A stretch of DNA of 64,000 nucleotides from Pseudonocardia cypriaca (lineage in GTDB: Bacteria > Actinomycetota > Actinomycetes > Mycobacteriales > Pseudonocardiaceae). The stretch covers positions 1,550,001 to 1,614,000 of the forward strand of contig NZ_VFPH01000001.1 in NCBI RefSeq assembly GCF_006717045.1. Reading direction: 5' to 3'. The notes beneath the pieces were generated by a model. The model worked only from the letters and a program-made list of their open reading frames with translations. It searched no databases and was not told the origin of the DNA. Made by a program: the position numbers and the translations under genes. Numbering within the stretch: position 1 is the stretch's first letter; each line of letters opens with the position of its first letter. Positions 56,477 through 64,000 of the stretch are shown one piece after another.

Positions 56477-57931
56477 GTGGAACAGGGCGGCGCCGGGACG
56501 ACGGTCCGGAACCGGCTGGCGCTGCCGGCGCTGCTGCTCGGGTCGTTCATGGGGGTGCTCGACCCGTTCGTCGTGACCGTCGCCCTGCCTGCGATCCGGT
56601 CCGACCTCGGCGCGACCGCCGCCCAGACCCAGTGGATGGTGGCCGGGTACGGCACGGCCTACGCCGTCGGCCTCGTCGTCGGCGGGCGGCTCGGCGACCG
56701 GTGCGGGCGGCGCAGGCTCTTCCTCGTCGGCATGTCCGCCTACGCCGCCGCCTCCGCGGCGGCCGGGGTGGCCCCGGCGACCGGCGCCCTCATCGGGGCC
56801 AGGCTGGCCCAAGGGCTCGCCGCTGCGGCGATGCTTCCCCAGGTCCTGTCGATCATCCGCGCCACCTTCCCGCAGCCCGCGCGGGACCGCGCCGTCGGCT
56901 GGTACGGCGCCACGATCGGCCTCGGGGTCGTCTGCGGGCCGGCGCTCGGCGGACTGCTCGTCGGCGCCGACGTCGCCGGGCTCGGCTGGCGGTCGGTGTT
57001 CCTGGTGAACCTCCCGCTCGGCGCCCTCGTCGTCGGGGCGGCCGCGCTGGCCGTGCCCGAGTCCCGGGCGGCCGAGCGCCATCGCCTGGACCTGCTCGGC
57101 GCCGTCCTCGGGGCCGTCACCCTGCTCGCGTTCCTCGTGCCGATCAGCCGGGGACCCGAGACCGGCTGGCCGTGGTGGACCGTCGCCGTGCTCGCGTGCT
57201 CGCCCGCCCTGATCGCCGGGTTCCTCTGGTACGAACGGCGGCTCGAGCGGCTGCGCCGCGCTCCGATCGTGCCACCGGGGTTGTTCTCCGAACGCCGCTT
57301 CGCCACGGGGATCGTCGCGATCCTGTTGCTCTACGCCGCGGGCGCGAGCGCCCCGCTCGTCTTCGTCCTCACCCACCACCTGCAGGACGGCCTCGGCGCA
57401 TCACCGTTGCAGACGGGGCTCGTGTTCGCGCCCCTTGGCCTCGGGTTCGCCGTCGCGTCCGCCACCGCGCCCCGGTCGTACCGCAGGTTCGGGCGCGCCG
57501 TTCCCATCACCGGGAGCTGCATCGTGGCCGCGGCGCTGGGCGGCATCGCCGCCGTCGCCGCCCTCGCACCGGTGGCGGTGCAGCCGGTGCTCGTCGCGGC
57601 GCTGATGCTGGTGGCGGGGGCCGGTCAGGGCCTGGCGACGAACCCCCTCGTCGCGCTCGTGCTCGCCGCCGCGCCGGATGATGCCGTCGGCGTGGCGTCG
57701 GGAGTGCTCCTCACCACCACCCAGGTGGGCAACAGCCTGGGTGTGACGGCAATCGGCGCGGTCTTCTTCGCGGTGCTCCGGCCGGACGCACCCGCCGCGA
57801 CGGCGCACGCGCAGGCGCTGGCCTGGTCGTCGGCTGTACTGACCGCCGTCACGGGGGTGGCGCTGGTGGTCATCGCAACGTTGGAACGCCGCAGCTCCCC
57901 GAGCTACCTGCCGAACTCCTGCACCCAGTAG
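56477..57931 (+). CDS. MFS drug-resistance-type transporter (DHA2-like)
   Basis: A 484-residue protein with about 14 hydrophobic segments. DHA2 motifs are LDPFVVTVALPAIRSDLG (TM1, residues about 25-42) and GGRLGDRCGRRRLFLVG (motif A loop). GTG start at 56477 without a strong Shine-Dalgarno site. Substrate unknown. Its last 28 bp overlap the convergent CAP gene. Confidence 0.9.
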   Translation: MEQGGAGTTVRNRLALPALLLGSFMGVLDPFVVTVALPAIRSDLGATAAQTQWMVAGYGTAYAVGLVVGGRLGDRCGRRRLFLVGMSAYAAASAAAGVAPATGALIGARLAQGLAAAAMLPQVLSIIRATFPQPARDRAVGWYGATIGLGVVCGPALGGLLVGADVAGLGWRSVFLVNLPLGALVVGAAALAVPESRAAERHRLDLLGAVLGAVTLLAFLVPISRGPETGWPWWTVAVLACSPALIAGFLWYERRLERLRRAPIVPPGLFSERRFATGIVAILLLYAAGASAPLVFVLTHHLQDGLGASPLQTGLVFAPLGLGFAVASATAPRSYRRFGRAVPITGSCIVAAALGGIAAVAALAPVAVQPVLVAALMLVAGAGQGLATNPLVALVLAAAPDDAVGVASGVLLTTTQVGNSLGVTAIGAVFFAVLRPDAPAATAHAQALAWSSAVLTAVTGVALVVIATLERRSSPSYLPNSCTQ

Positions 57932-58596
57932 TTGCCCGACCTGGCCACACCGATCGTGGTGAAGGCGCACGTCAGCATCGCCGAGCGGTGCGACGGCGAC
58001 GCCATCCACTCCCGCACCACCTGGCTGGGGCTCGTCTGGCCCTTGGCGATGTTCTCCGCCCCCGGCCGCGGGTAGCCGGCCGCGCGGACCCGCTGCTCGA
58101 AGCGGCGCCCGTCCCGGCTCACGTGCTCGAAGTAGCCGTTCTCGTTCATGTCCGACGCGTGTGCCTGCGCGGCGCGGGTCAGGCGGGCGTCCGGTGCGAG
58201 AGCGCCGCAGCCCGCCTCGCGCCTGCGCTCGTTCGTCAGGGCGATGACCTCGCCCATGGAGCCGGACACCGCGACGGGCTCCCGCGGTGGAGGTGGCGCC
58301 GTCGACGGGGTTGGCGATGGTTCCGGTTTCGGGCCGCCCGCCGTCGCGCCGGGCACCGACGCGTAGGCGTGCACGGTCGAGATCTCCGTGGGCGGGGGCC
58401 GGTCGTCCACCTGCGCGGCCTTCGGCACCACGTCGGTGCCGAAGGCGGAGCCCGTGGACGCGGCGATCGCATCCGTGCGCAGTTCGGTGGGCACGACCTC
58501 GTTCGGGAAGGTCGCGACCGCGACCCCGGCGACCAGCACGACGCCGGTTGCGAGTGCGAGCATCTGCGCACCGGCGTTAGACCGGTTGGGGGGCAC
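57904..58596 (-). CDS. Secreted CAP-domain protein
   Basis: A 230-residue protein. An N-terminal hydrophobic segment (LALATGVVLVAGVAVATF, about 13-30) leads to a Pro-rich linker and a C-terminal CAP/SCP domain (VIALTNERRREAGCGAL, AQAHASDMNENGYFEHVSRDG, GENIAKGQTSPSQVVREWMASPSHR). The His and Glu of the CAP cavity are visible. GTG 58596 is chosen because the longer frame runs into acyP, which diverges 21 bp away. Confidence 0.85.
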   Translation of the reverse strand: MPPNRSNAGAQMLALATGVVLVAGVAVATFPNEVVPTELRTDAIAASTGSAFGTDVVPKAAQVDDRPPPTEISTVHAYASVPGATAGGPKPEPSPTPSTAPPPPREPVAVSGSMGEVIALTNERRREAGCGALAPDARLTRAAQAHASDMNENGYFEHVSRDGRRFEQRVRAAGYPRPGAENIAKGQTSPSQVVREWMASPSHRSAMLTCAFTTIGVARSGNYWVQEFGR

Positions 58597-58617
58597 GAAC
58601 GGGTAAGCTAGCAGCTC

Positions 58618-58908
58618 GTGATCACCCGCAGCGATGAGGCGGTGCGGCTCACGGCATGGGTGCACGGCCACGTGCAGGGCGTCGGTTTCCGCTGGTGGAC
58701 TCGATCTCGCGCCCTCGAGCTCGGCCTGGTGGGCAGCGCCCGCAACCTCCCGGACGGACGTGTCGTCGTCGTCGCCGAAGGTGAACATCACCCGTGTGAG
58801 TTACTCCTGGCTGCGTTGCGTAGTGGTTCGACTCCGGGCAGTGTCGATCACGTCGTCGAACAATGGAGCGAGGCGCGCGGCGGCCTGCGGGGGTTCGAGG
58901 AGCGGTAG
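58618..58908 (+). CDS. acyP: Acylphosphatase
   Basis: A 96-residue enzyme starting at GTG. The active-site loop HGHVQGVGFRWW carries the phosphate-binding Arg (about 25) and ARNLPDG the catalytic Asn (about 43). Hydrolyses acyl-phosphates. It precedes smc by 44 bp, the usual actinobacterial order. Confidence 0.95.
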   Translation: MITRSDEAVRLTAWVHGHVQGVGFRWWTRSRALELGLVGSARNLPDGRVVVVAEGEHHPCELLLAALRSGSTPGSVDHVVEQWSEARGGLRGFEER

Positions 58909-58952
58909 CGGTAGCCTCGATCGACTGTCCCTGCCTTTGGAGAACTCCGCCC

Positions 58953-61900
58953 GTGCACCTCAAGAGCCTGACGCTGAAGGGCTTCAAGTCCTTCGCCTCG
59001 GCCACGACACTGCGGCTGGAGCCGGGCATCACCTGCGTCGTCGGCCCGAACGGGTCGGGCAAGTCGAACGTCGTCGACGCGATCAGCTGGGTGCTGGGGG
59101 AGCAGGGCGCCAAGGCGCTGCGCGGCGGGAAGATGGAGGACGTCATCTTCGCGGGCACCTCGGGGCGGGCCCCGCTGGGCCGCGCCGAGGTCACGCTCAC
59201 GATCGACAACTCCGACGGCGCCCTGCCGATCGAGTACTCCGAGGTCTCGATCACCCGGCGGATGTTCCGCGACGGCGCCGGGGAGTACGAGATCAACGGC
59301 AACACGTGCCGGCTGCTCGACATCCAGGAGCTGCTGTCCGACTCCGGCATCGGCCGGGAGATGCACGTCATCGTCGGGCAGGGCCAGCTCGACTCCGTGC
59401 TGCAGAGCAAGCCGGAGGACCGCCGCGCCTACATCGAGGAGGCCGCGGGCGTCCTCAAGCACCGCAAACGCAAGGAGAAGGCCCTCCGCAAGCTCGACGC
59501 GATGCAGGCCAACCTCACCCGGCTCACCGACCTCACGGCAGAGCTGCGCCGTCAGCTCAAGCCGCTCGGCCGGCAGGCCGAGATCGCCCGCCGGGCCCAG
59601 TCGGTGCAGTCCGAGCTGCGCGACGCCCGCCTGCGGCTGGCCGCGGACGACATCGTCACCGTGCGCACGCAGCTCGCCCGCGAGGAGGCCGACGAGGCGA
59701 GCGCCCGCGCCCGGCGCGCCGAGGTCGAGGAGCAGCTGTCGGTCGCGCGCGTCGAGCAGGAACGGCTCGAGGCCGCCCTCGCGCAGGACGCGCCGCGGCT
59801 GGCCGCCGCCCAGGACACCTGGTACCGGCTCTCGGCGCTCGCCGAACGGCTCGCCGGCACCGTCCGGCTTGCGCAGGAACGCAGCCGCCACCTCGCCGAC
59901 CCGCAGGAACGCGCCCCCGGCCGCGACCCCGACGAGCTCGACGCCGAGGCCGACGCCATCGCCGAGCAGGAGGCCGAGCTGGTGGCGGCCGTCGCCGAGG
60001 CCCGGCGAATGCTGTCGGACGTCCTCGAGGAGCGCACCGAGCACGAGAAGACCCTCGCTGCAGCCGAGCGCGCCCACATGGCCGCCGTCCGGGCCCTCGC
60101 CGACCGCAAGGCCGGCATCGCCACCCTCGCCGGCCGCGCCGAGGCCCTGCGCAGCGGCGCCGCCGCCACCGCCGACGAGATCGACCGGCTGTCCGAGGCG
60201 CTCGCCGAGGCGCAGGAGCGCACCGCCGTCGCCGAGGCGGAGCTGGAGCAGGCCCGCGACGAGCTGGGCGCCCTCGACGAGGGTGACACCGGTCTGGAGG
60301 AGCGCAGCGCCGCAGCCGCCGAGGGACATCGGACCGCCCGCGCCCGGGTGGCCGAGCTGGTGGCCCGCGAGCGCGAGCTGGAGCAGCAGCGGGCCCACTG
60401 GCGGGCGCGCGTCGACGCCCTTTCCGTGAGCCTCGCCCGCCGCGACGGCTCCGGCGAGCTCGTGGGCACCGACGGCGTGCTGGGCCCGCTCTCCGGCCTG
60501 CTCACGGTCGAGCCGGACGCCCGAGCCGCGGTCGCCGCGGCGCTGGGCGAGCTGGCCGACGCGCTGGCGGTGGAGTCGCCCGACGCGGCAGTGAGCGCCC
60601 TCCAACTCCTGAGGTCCCGCGACGCAGGCCGCGCCAGCCTGGTGGTGGCTCCCGAACGTCAGCATGGCCACCTTCATGGCACCAGGCGTCATGAAGGTGG
60701 CCATGCTGACGTCGGGCAGGGGCGGTGGGCGCTCGACTTCGTCACCGCCGAACCCTCGATTGCCTCGGCCGTCGCGCTCCTGCTCGACAGGGTCCTGGTC
60801 GTCGACGACCTCGCCGCCGCCCAGGCCGTGGTCGCCGAGCACCCGGAGCTCACCGCCGTCACCCGCGACGGTGACGTCCTCGGCGCGGCCCGCGCCTCCG
60901 GTGGATCGGGCACCGCGTCAAGCGCGCTGGACGTGCAGGCCGCGGTGAACGAGGCCCTGGAGCGCCGCGAGGCCGTCGAGGAGGAGCTCGCCCGCCTGCG
61001 CCCCGCCCTGGAGGGTGCCCGCGCCGAGGAGGCCGCGCGTCTCGCGGACGTCGAGTCCGCCAAGCAGGTGCAGAACGCGGCGGAGGCGCGCAAGGCCGCC
61101 GCATCGGCGCAGCTCGGCCGGCTGGAGCAGGCCGTCCGCTCGGCGACCGCCGAGGCGCAGCGCCTGCGCGAGCGCCGCGACGCGGTCGAGACCCGCCGCT
61201 CCGACGCCCTGCTCGCCCTCGAGGCCGCCGAGCAGCAGCTCGCACGGGCCGAGGACGAGCCGCTGGAGGACGAGCCCGACACCGAGATCCGCGACGCCGC
61301 CGCCGAGTCGGTCGCGGCGGCGCGGGCCGAGGAGGTCGAGGCCCGGCTCACCCTGCGCACCGCCGAGGAGCGGGCGCGTGCGATCGCGGGGCGCGCGGAG
61401 TCGTTGCGCCGCCAGGCGGCCTCGGAACGCCAGGCGAGGGCGCGGGCCGCTGCCGCCCGCGAGGCGCGCGAGCGCGGCGCGCGGATCGCGCGGGCCGTCG
61501 TCGAGGCGGGGCAGGTCGCGAGCGCCCGGATCGCCGAGTCGCTCGCCGCGGCCGCGCTGGAACGCGACGCCGCCGCTGCGGCCCGCGACGCCCGCGAGCG
61601 CGCCCTCGGCGAGGCCCGCGCCACCACCGGCCGGCTGTCCGCGCTGATGGACAAGCTCACCGACGCCGTGCACCGCGACGAGGTGCTGCGCGCCCAGAAC
61701 CGGCTGCGCCTCGAGCAGCTCACGGAGAAGGTGCTCGGCGAGCACGGCCTCGGCGTCGACGACCTCGTCGCCGAGTACGGCCCGGACGTCCCGGTGCCGC
61801 CGTCGCCCGCCGAGCTGGCCGAGTACGAGGCGGCGAAGGAACGGGGCGAGGACGTCGTCGAGCCCCCGTCCATGCCGTACGACCGCGGCTCCCAGGAGCG

Positions 61901-62537
61901 GCGGGCCCAGCGCGCCGAGAAGGACCTCACGCTCCTGGGCAAGGTCAACCCGCTGGCGCTGGAGGAGTTCGCCGCGTTGGAGGAGCGCTACCGGTTCCTG
62001 TCCACCCAGCTGGAGGACCTCAAGAACACCCGGCGCGACCTGCTGACGGTCGTCCGCGAGGTGGACGACAAGATCCTCGAGGTGTTCGCGACGGCCTACG
62101 CCGACGTGGCGCGCGAGTTCGAGATCGTCTTCCGCACGCTGTTCCCCGGCGGCGAGGGCCGGCTCGTGCTCACCGACCCCGACGACATGCTCACCACCGG
62201 CGTCGAGGTCGAGGCGCGGCCGCCGGGCAAGAAGGTGAAGCGGCTGTCGCTGCTCTCCGGCGGCGAGCGCTCGCTCACCGCGATGGCGCTGCTGGTGGCG
62301 ATCTTCCGCGCCCGCCCGTCGCCGTTCTACATCCTCGACGAGATCGAGGCCGCCCTCGACGACGTCAACCTCCGCCGGCTCATCTCCCTCATGGAGGAGC
62401 TGCGCGAGACCAGCCAGCTCATCGTGATCACCCACCAGAAGCCGACGATGGAGGTCGCGGACGCGCTCTACGGCGTCTCGATGCGCGGCGACGGGATCAC
62501 CACGGTGATCAGCCAGCGCCTCCGCGCCGCCAGCTGA
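58953..62537 (+). CDS. smc: Chromosome segregation protein SMC
   Basis: A 1194-residue condensin ATPase. Walker A GPNGSGKSN (31-39), N-terminal VHLKSLTLKGFKSFAS, two long coiled coils rich in Ala/Glu/Arg around a hinge (about 505-660), C-terminal signature LLSGGERSLTAMALL and Walker B PFYILDEIEAALDD. GTG 58953 fits the conserved N-terminus. The hinge contains a 66-nt palindromic insertion in frame at codons 567-588, encoding a His/Gly/Arg-rich stretch unlike the surrounding sequence. It partners with ScpA/B, not present here. Confidence 0.96.
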   Translation: MHLKSLTLKGFKSFASATTLRLEPGITCVVGPNGSGKSNVVDAISWVLGEQGAKALRGGKMEDVIFAGTSGRAPLGRAEVTLTIDNSDGALPIEYSEVSITRRMFRDGAGEYEINGNTCRLLDIQELLSDSGIGREMHVIVGQGQLDSVLQSKPEDRRAYIEEAAGVLKHRKRKEKALRKLDAMQANLTRLTDLTAELRRQLKPLGRQAEIARRAQSVQSELRDARLRLAADDIVTVRTQLAREEADEASARARRAEVEEQLSVARVEQERLEAALAQDAPRLAAAQDTWYRLSALAERLAGTVRLAQERSRHLADPQERAPGRDPDELDAEADAIAEQEAELVAAVAEARRMLSDVLEERTEHEKTLAAAERAHMAAVRALADRKAGIATLAGRAEALRSGAAATADEIDRLSEALAEAQERTAVAEAELEQARDELGALDEGDTGLEERSAAAAEGHRTARARVAELVARERELEQQRAHWRARVDALSVSLARRDGSGELVGTDGVLGPLSGLLTVEPDARAAVAAALGELADALAVESPDAAVSALQLLRSRDAGRASLVVAPERQHGHLHGTRRHEGGHADVGQGRWALDFVTAEPSIASAVALLLDRVLVVDDLAAAQAVVAEHPELTAVTRDGDVLGAARASGGSGTASSALDVQAAVNEALERREAVEEELARLRPALEGARAEEAARLADVESAKQVQNAAEARKAAASAQLGRLEQAVRSATAEAQRLRERRDAVETRRSDALLALEAAEQQLARAEDEPLEDEPDTEIRDAAAESVAAARAEEVEARLTLRTAEERARAIAGRAESLRRQAASERQARARAAAAREARERGARIARAVVEAGQVASARIAESLAAAALERDAAAAARDARERALGEARATTGRLSALMDKLTDAVHRDEVLRAQNRLRLEQLTEKVLGEHGLGVDDLVAEYGPDVPVPPSPAELAEYEAAKERGEDVVEPPSMPYDRGSQERRAQRAEKDLTLLGKVNPLALEEFAALEERYRFLSTQLEDLKNTRRDLLTVVREVDDKILEVFATAYADVAREFEIVFRTLFPGGEGRLVLTDPDDMLTTGVEVEARPPGKKVKRLSLLSGGERSLTAMALLVAIFRARPSPFYILDEIEAALDDVNLRRLISLMEELRETSQLIVITHQKPTMEVADALYGVSMRGDGITTVISQRLRAAS
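60651..60716. repeat. 66-nt palindrome inserted in frame in smc
   Basis: A perfect 21-bp inverted repeat (60658-60678 and 60690-60710) has an 11-nt loop. It extends by one more base pair (60657/60711), then one bulged A (60656), then CCCGA (60651-60655) with TCGGG (60712-60716). The total is exactly 22 codons and begins on a codon boundary. It encodes PERQHGHLHGTRRHEGGHAD, unlike the hinge around it. Probably a mobile palindromic repeat tolerated in a surface loop. Confidence 0.8.
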
Positions 62538-62552
62538 CGCATCGCTCGTTCC

Positions 62553-62599
62553 ACGAACGGCGCGTTCGTCGGAACCTATCCGACGAACGCGCCGTTCGT
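62553..62599. repeat. 21-bp-arm hairpin between smc and ftsY
   Basis: Perfect 21-bp arms at 62553-62573 and 62579-62599, separated by a 5-nt loop. The arms contain the subpalindrome GAACGGCGCGTTC. It follows the smc stop by 15 bp and could act as a terminator, but its length and symmetry also resemble a dispersed palindromic repeat. ftsY would then need its own promoter in the 58 bp that remain. Confidence 0.7.
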
Positions 62600-62657
62600 C
62601 GGAAGCCGATGGGGTGCTCGGCGCTGCGCGCCTCGCCGGGCGTGACAGGGTGGATGC

Positions 62658-64000
62658 GTGACCACGCAGACCCTCTGGATCGTCGTTGCCATCGTGGTGG
62701 CGATCCTGATCATCGCCGTCGCGCTCGGCCTCGTGCTGCGCCGCAGGCGCCAGATCAGCCTGCGCGAGCGGGACCAGGTCGAGCGCGGGACCGGTACCGC
62801 GCCGCCCAGACGTGGCACCTACCAGGCCGGAAGCGGGATCGCCTTCTCCAGCAGCACGGAGACCGCCGACACGGGGACCGAACCAGCCGAACCGGAGGCG
62901 CCGCCCGCCCCGCCCGGCGCGGAGCCCCCGTTCGCCCCCGCGCCCACCACCGACGGCACCCCGTTCGTGCCGCCCGCCGCTCCGGCGCCGGACCCCACCG
63001 TCCCGCCGGCGACGGTGGAGTCGGTCGAGGTCCCGACCGCCCCCGCGCCGTCTACGAACGGATCCGCGCCCCCCGCGGCGCCCCCGGCCGCGCCCACCGA
63101 CATCGCCCCCGCAGAGGGGCGGCTGGAGCGCCTGCGCGGCCGGCTCGCCCGCTCCCGCAGCGGCTTCGGCCAGGGCCTGCTCGGCCTGCTCGGCGCCGGT
63201 GAGCTGGACGAGGAGTCGTGGGAGGACGTCGAGGCGATGCTCCTGCAGGCCGATCTCGGCCCGGAGATGACCCTCGAGCTGGTCGACACCTTGCGCACCG
63301 AGCTCGCCGCCCGGGCCGTGCGCACCTCGGAACAGGCGCGGCAGCTGCTGCGCGAGGTGCTCACGAACGCGCTGCACACGGATCTGGACCGTTCCGTTCG
63401 CGCACTGCCGCACAGCGGACGCCCGGGCGTCGTGCTGGTCGTCGGGGTCAACGGCACCGGCAAGACCACCACCACCGGGAAGCTGGCCCGCGTGCTGGTC
63501 GCGGGCGGGCGCCACGTGGTGCTCGGTGCCGCCGACACGTTCCGCGCCGCCGCCGCCGAGCAGCTCGCCACCTGGGGCGAGCGGGCCGGGGCCACGGTCG
63601 TTCGCGGGCCGGAGGGTGCCGACCCCGCCAGCGTCGCCTTCGACGCGGTCAAGCAGGGCGCCGAGGAGGGTGCCGACGCCGTCCTGCTGGACACCGCGGG
63701 CCGGCTGCACACGAAGACCGGCCTGATGGACGAGCTGGGCAAGGTCAAGCGGGTGGTGGAGCGGCAGGCCGAGGTGGACGAGGTGCTGCTGGTCCTCGAC
63801 GCCACCACGGGGCAGAACGGGCTCACGCAGGCGCGGGTGTTCGCCGACGTCGTCAAGGTCACCGGTATCGCACTGACCAAGTTGGACGGCACCGCGAAGG
63901 GCGGCATCGTGTTCCGGGTGCAGCGCGAGCTGGGGGTGCCGGTCAAGCTCGTCGGCCTCGGTGAGGGCCCGGACGACCTGGCCCCGTTCGACCCGGCCGC
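62658..64000 (+). CDS. ftsY: Signal recognition particle receptor FtsY (3'-truncated)
   Basis: 447 codons are visible, with no stop before the window end. GTG 62658 begins a membrane anchor (LWIVVAIVVAILIIAVALG, about 6-24), a Pro/Ala-rich linker (to about 150), then the N domain (ARSRSGFGQGLLGLLGAGEL) and G domain with GVNGTGKTTTTGKLA (about 260), DTFRAAAAEQL, DTAGR and TKLDGTAKGG. GTP-dependent docking of ribosome-SRP complexes at the membrane. Confidence 0.96.
   Translation, partial: MTTQTLWIVVAIVVAILIIAVALGLVLRRRRQISLRERDQVERGTGTAPPRRGTYQAGSGIAFSSSTETADTGTEPAEPEAPPAPPGAEPPFAPAPTTDGTPFVPPAAPAPDPTVPPATVESVEVPTAPAPSTNGSAPPAAPPAAPTDIAPAEGRLERLRGRLARSRSGFGQGLLGLLGAGELDEESWEDVEAMLLQADLGPEMTLELVDTLRTELAARAVRTSEQARQLLREVLTNALHTDLDRSVRALPHSGRPGVVLVVGVNGTGKTTTTGKLARVLVAGGRHVVLGAADTFRAAAAEQLATWGERAGATVVRGPEGADPASVAFDAVKQGAEEGADAVLLDTAGRLHTKTGLMDELGKVKRVVERQAEVDEVLLVLDATTGQNGLTQARVFADVVKVTGIALTKLDGTAKGGIVFRVQRELGVPVKLVGLGEGPDDLAPFDPA

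Overview
The window comes from a very GC-rich actinobacterium, most likely a member of the Pseudonocardiaceae and possibly Pseudonocardia. The pointers are the extreme third-position GC, many GTG starts, a mycofactocin-type short-chain dehydrogenase, ECF sigma factors fused to SnoaL domains, and the actinobacterial housekeeping order yceD-rpmF-rnc-mutM ... acyP-smc-ftsY. The genus is an inference; there is no rRNA gene in the window.

Region 1 (1 to about 10413) is a small integrated phage-like element. It carries a tyrosine integrase coupled to a serine recombinase, a Toprim primase-like protein, a DUF3631 ATPase, two excisionase-type HTH proteins read divergently from an operator-rich gap, an HGG-motif Cys-rich protein, and an HK97-type major capsid-like protein. 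No terminase large subunit, portal or tail gene is visible. It ends on the right in a 3' fragment of a tRNA-Met(CAT), so the intact tRNA and the left end should lie upstream of position 1. The content resembles the roughly 10-kb phiRv1/phiRv2 elements of Mycobacterium tuberculosis. Notable non-coding structures are an iteron-like origin candidate (4311-4568), a triplicated ribosome-binding/start module upstream of the DUF3631 gene, and five copies of a 15-16 bp G/C palindrome lying inside element genes in different frames.

Region 2 (10.5-33.5 kb) is ordinary accessory chromosome: a secreted TAP-like hydrolase, a secreted Pro-rich protein, an M23 lipoprotein, an erythromycin-esterase-like enzyme, acetyltransferases, a short LysR protein divergent from an MFS exporter, an HD hydrolase, a mycofactocin-type SDR, a sigma/SRPBCC/ArsR/DUF899 cluster, a SigJ-like sigma factor, a leaderless MarR-GNAT fusion with its own operator, and a Pro/Ala-rich membrane protein with a 21-bp tandem repeat.

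Region 3 (33.5-43.1 kb) is a catabolic island. A minus-strand run dctP-dctQ-dctM-kduI-iclR-kduD-yciI fits TRAP uptake of a uronate-type acid and its conversion through 5-keto-4-deoxyuronate and 2-keto-3-deoxygluconate. A BASS-type transporter, an LeuA/NifV-like Claisen condensing enzyme and a divergent HTH-citrate synthase fusion sit beside it, with clear operator palindromes.

Region 4 (43.1-64.0 kb) holds a MacB-type ABC exporter with a lipoprotein adaptor, a GT39-type membrane glycosyltransferase, then yceD-rpmF-rnc-mutM, an inserted accessory block (O-methyltransferase, corA, a PadR-HAAS pair, an MFS exporter, a CAP protein), and acyP-smc-ftsY (ftsY cut by the window end). A 66-nt palindrome lies in frame inside smc in the hinge region, and a different 21-bp-arm hairpin separates smc from ftsY. 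These may be mobile palindromic repeats of the host genome.
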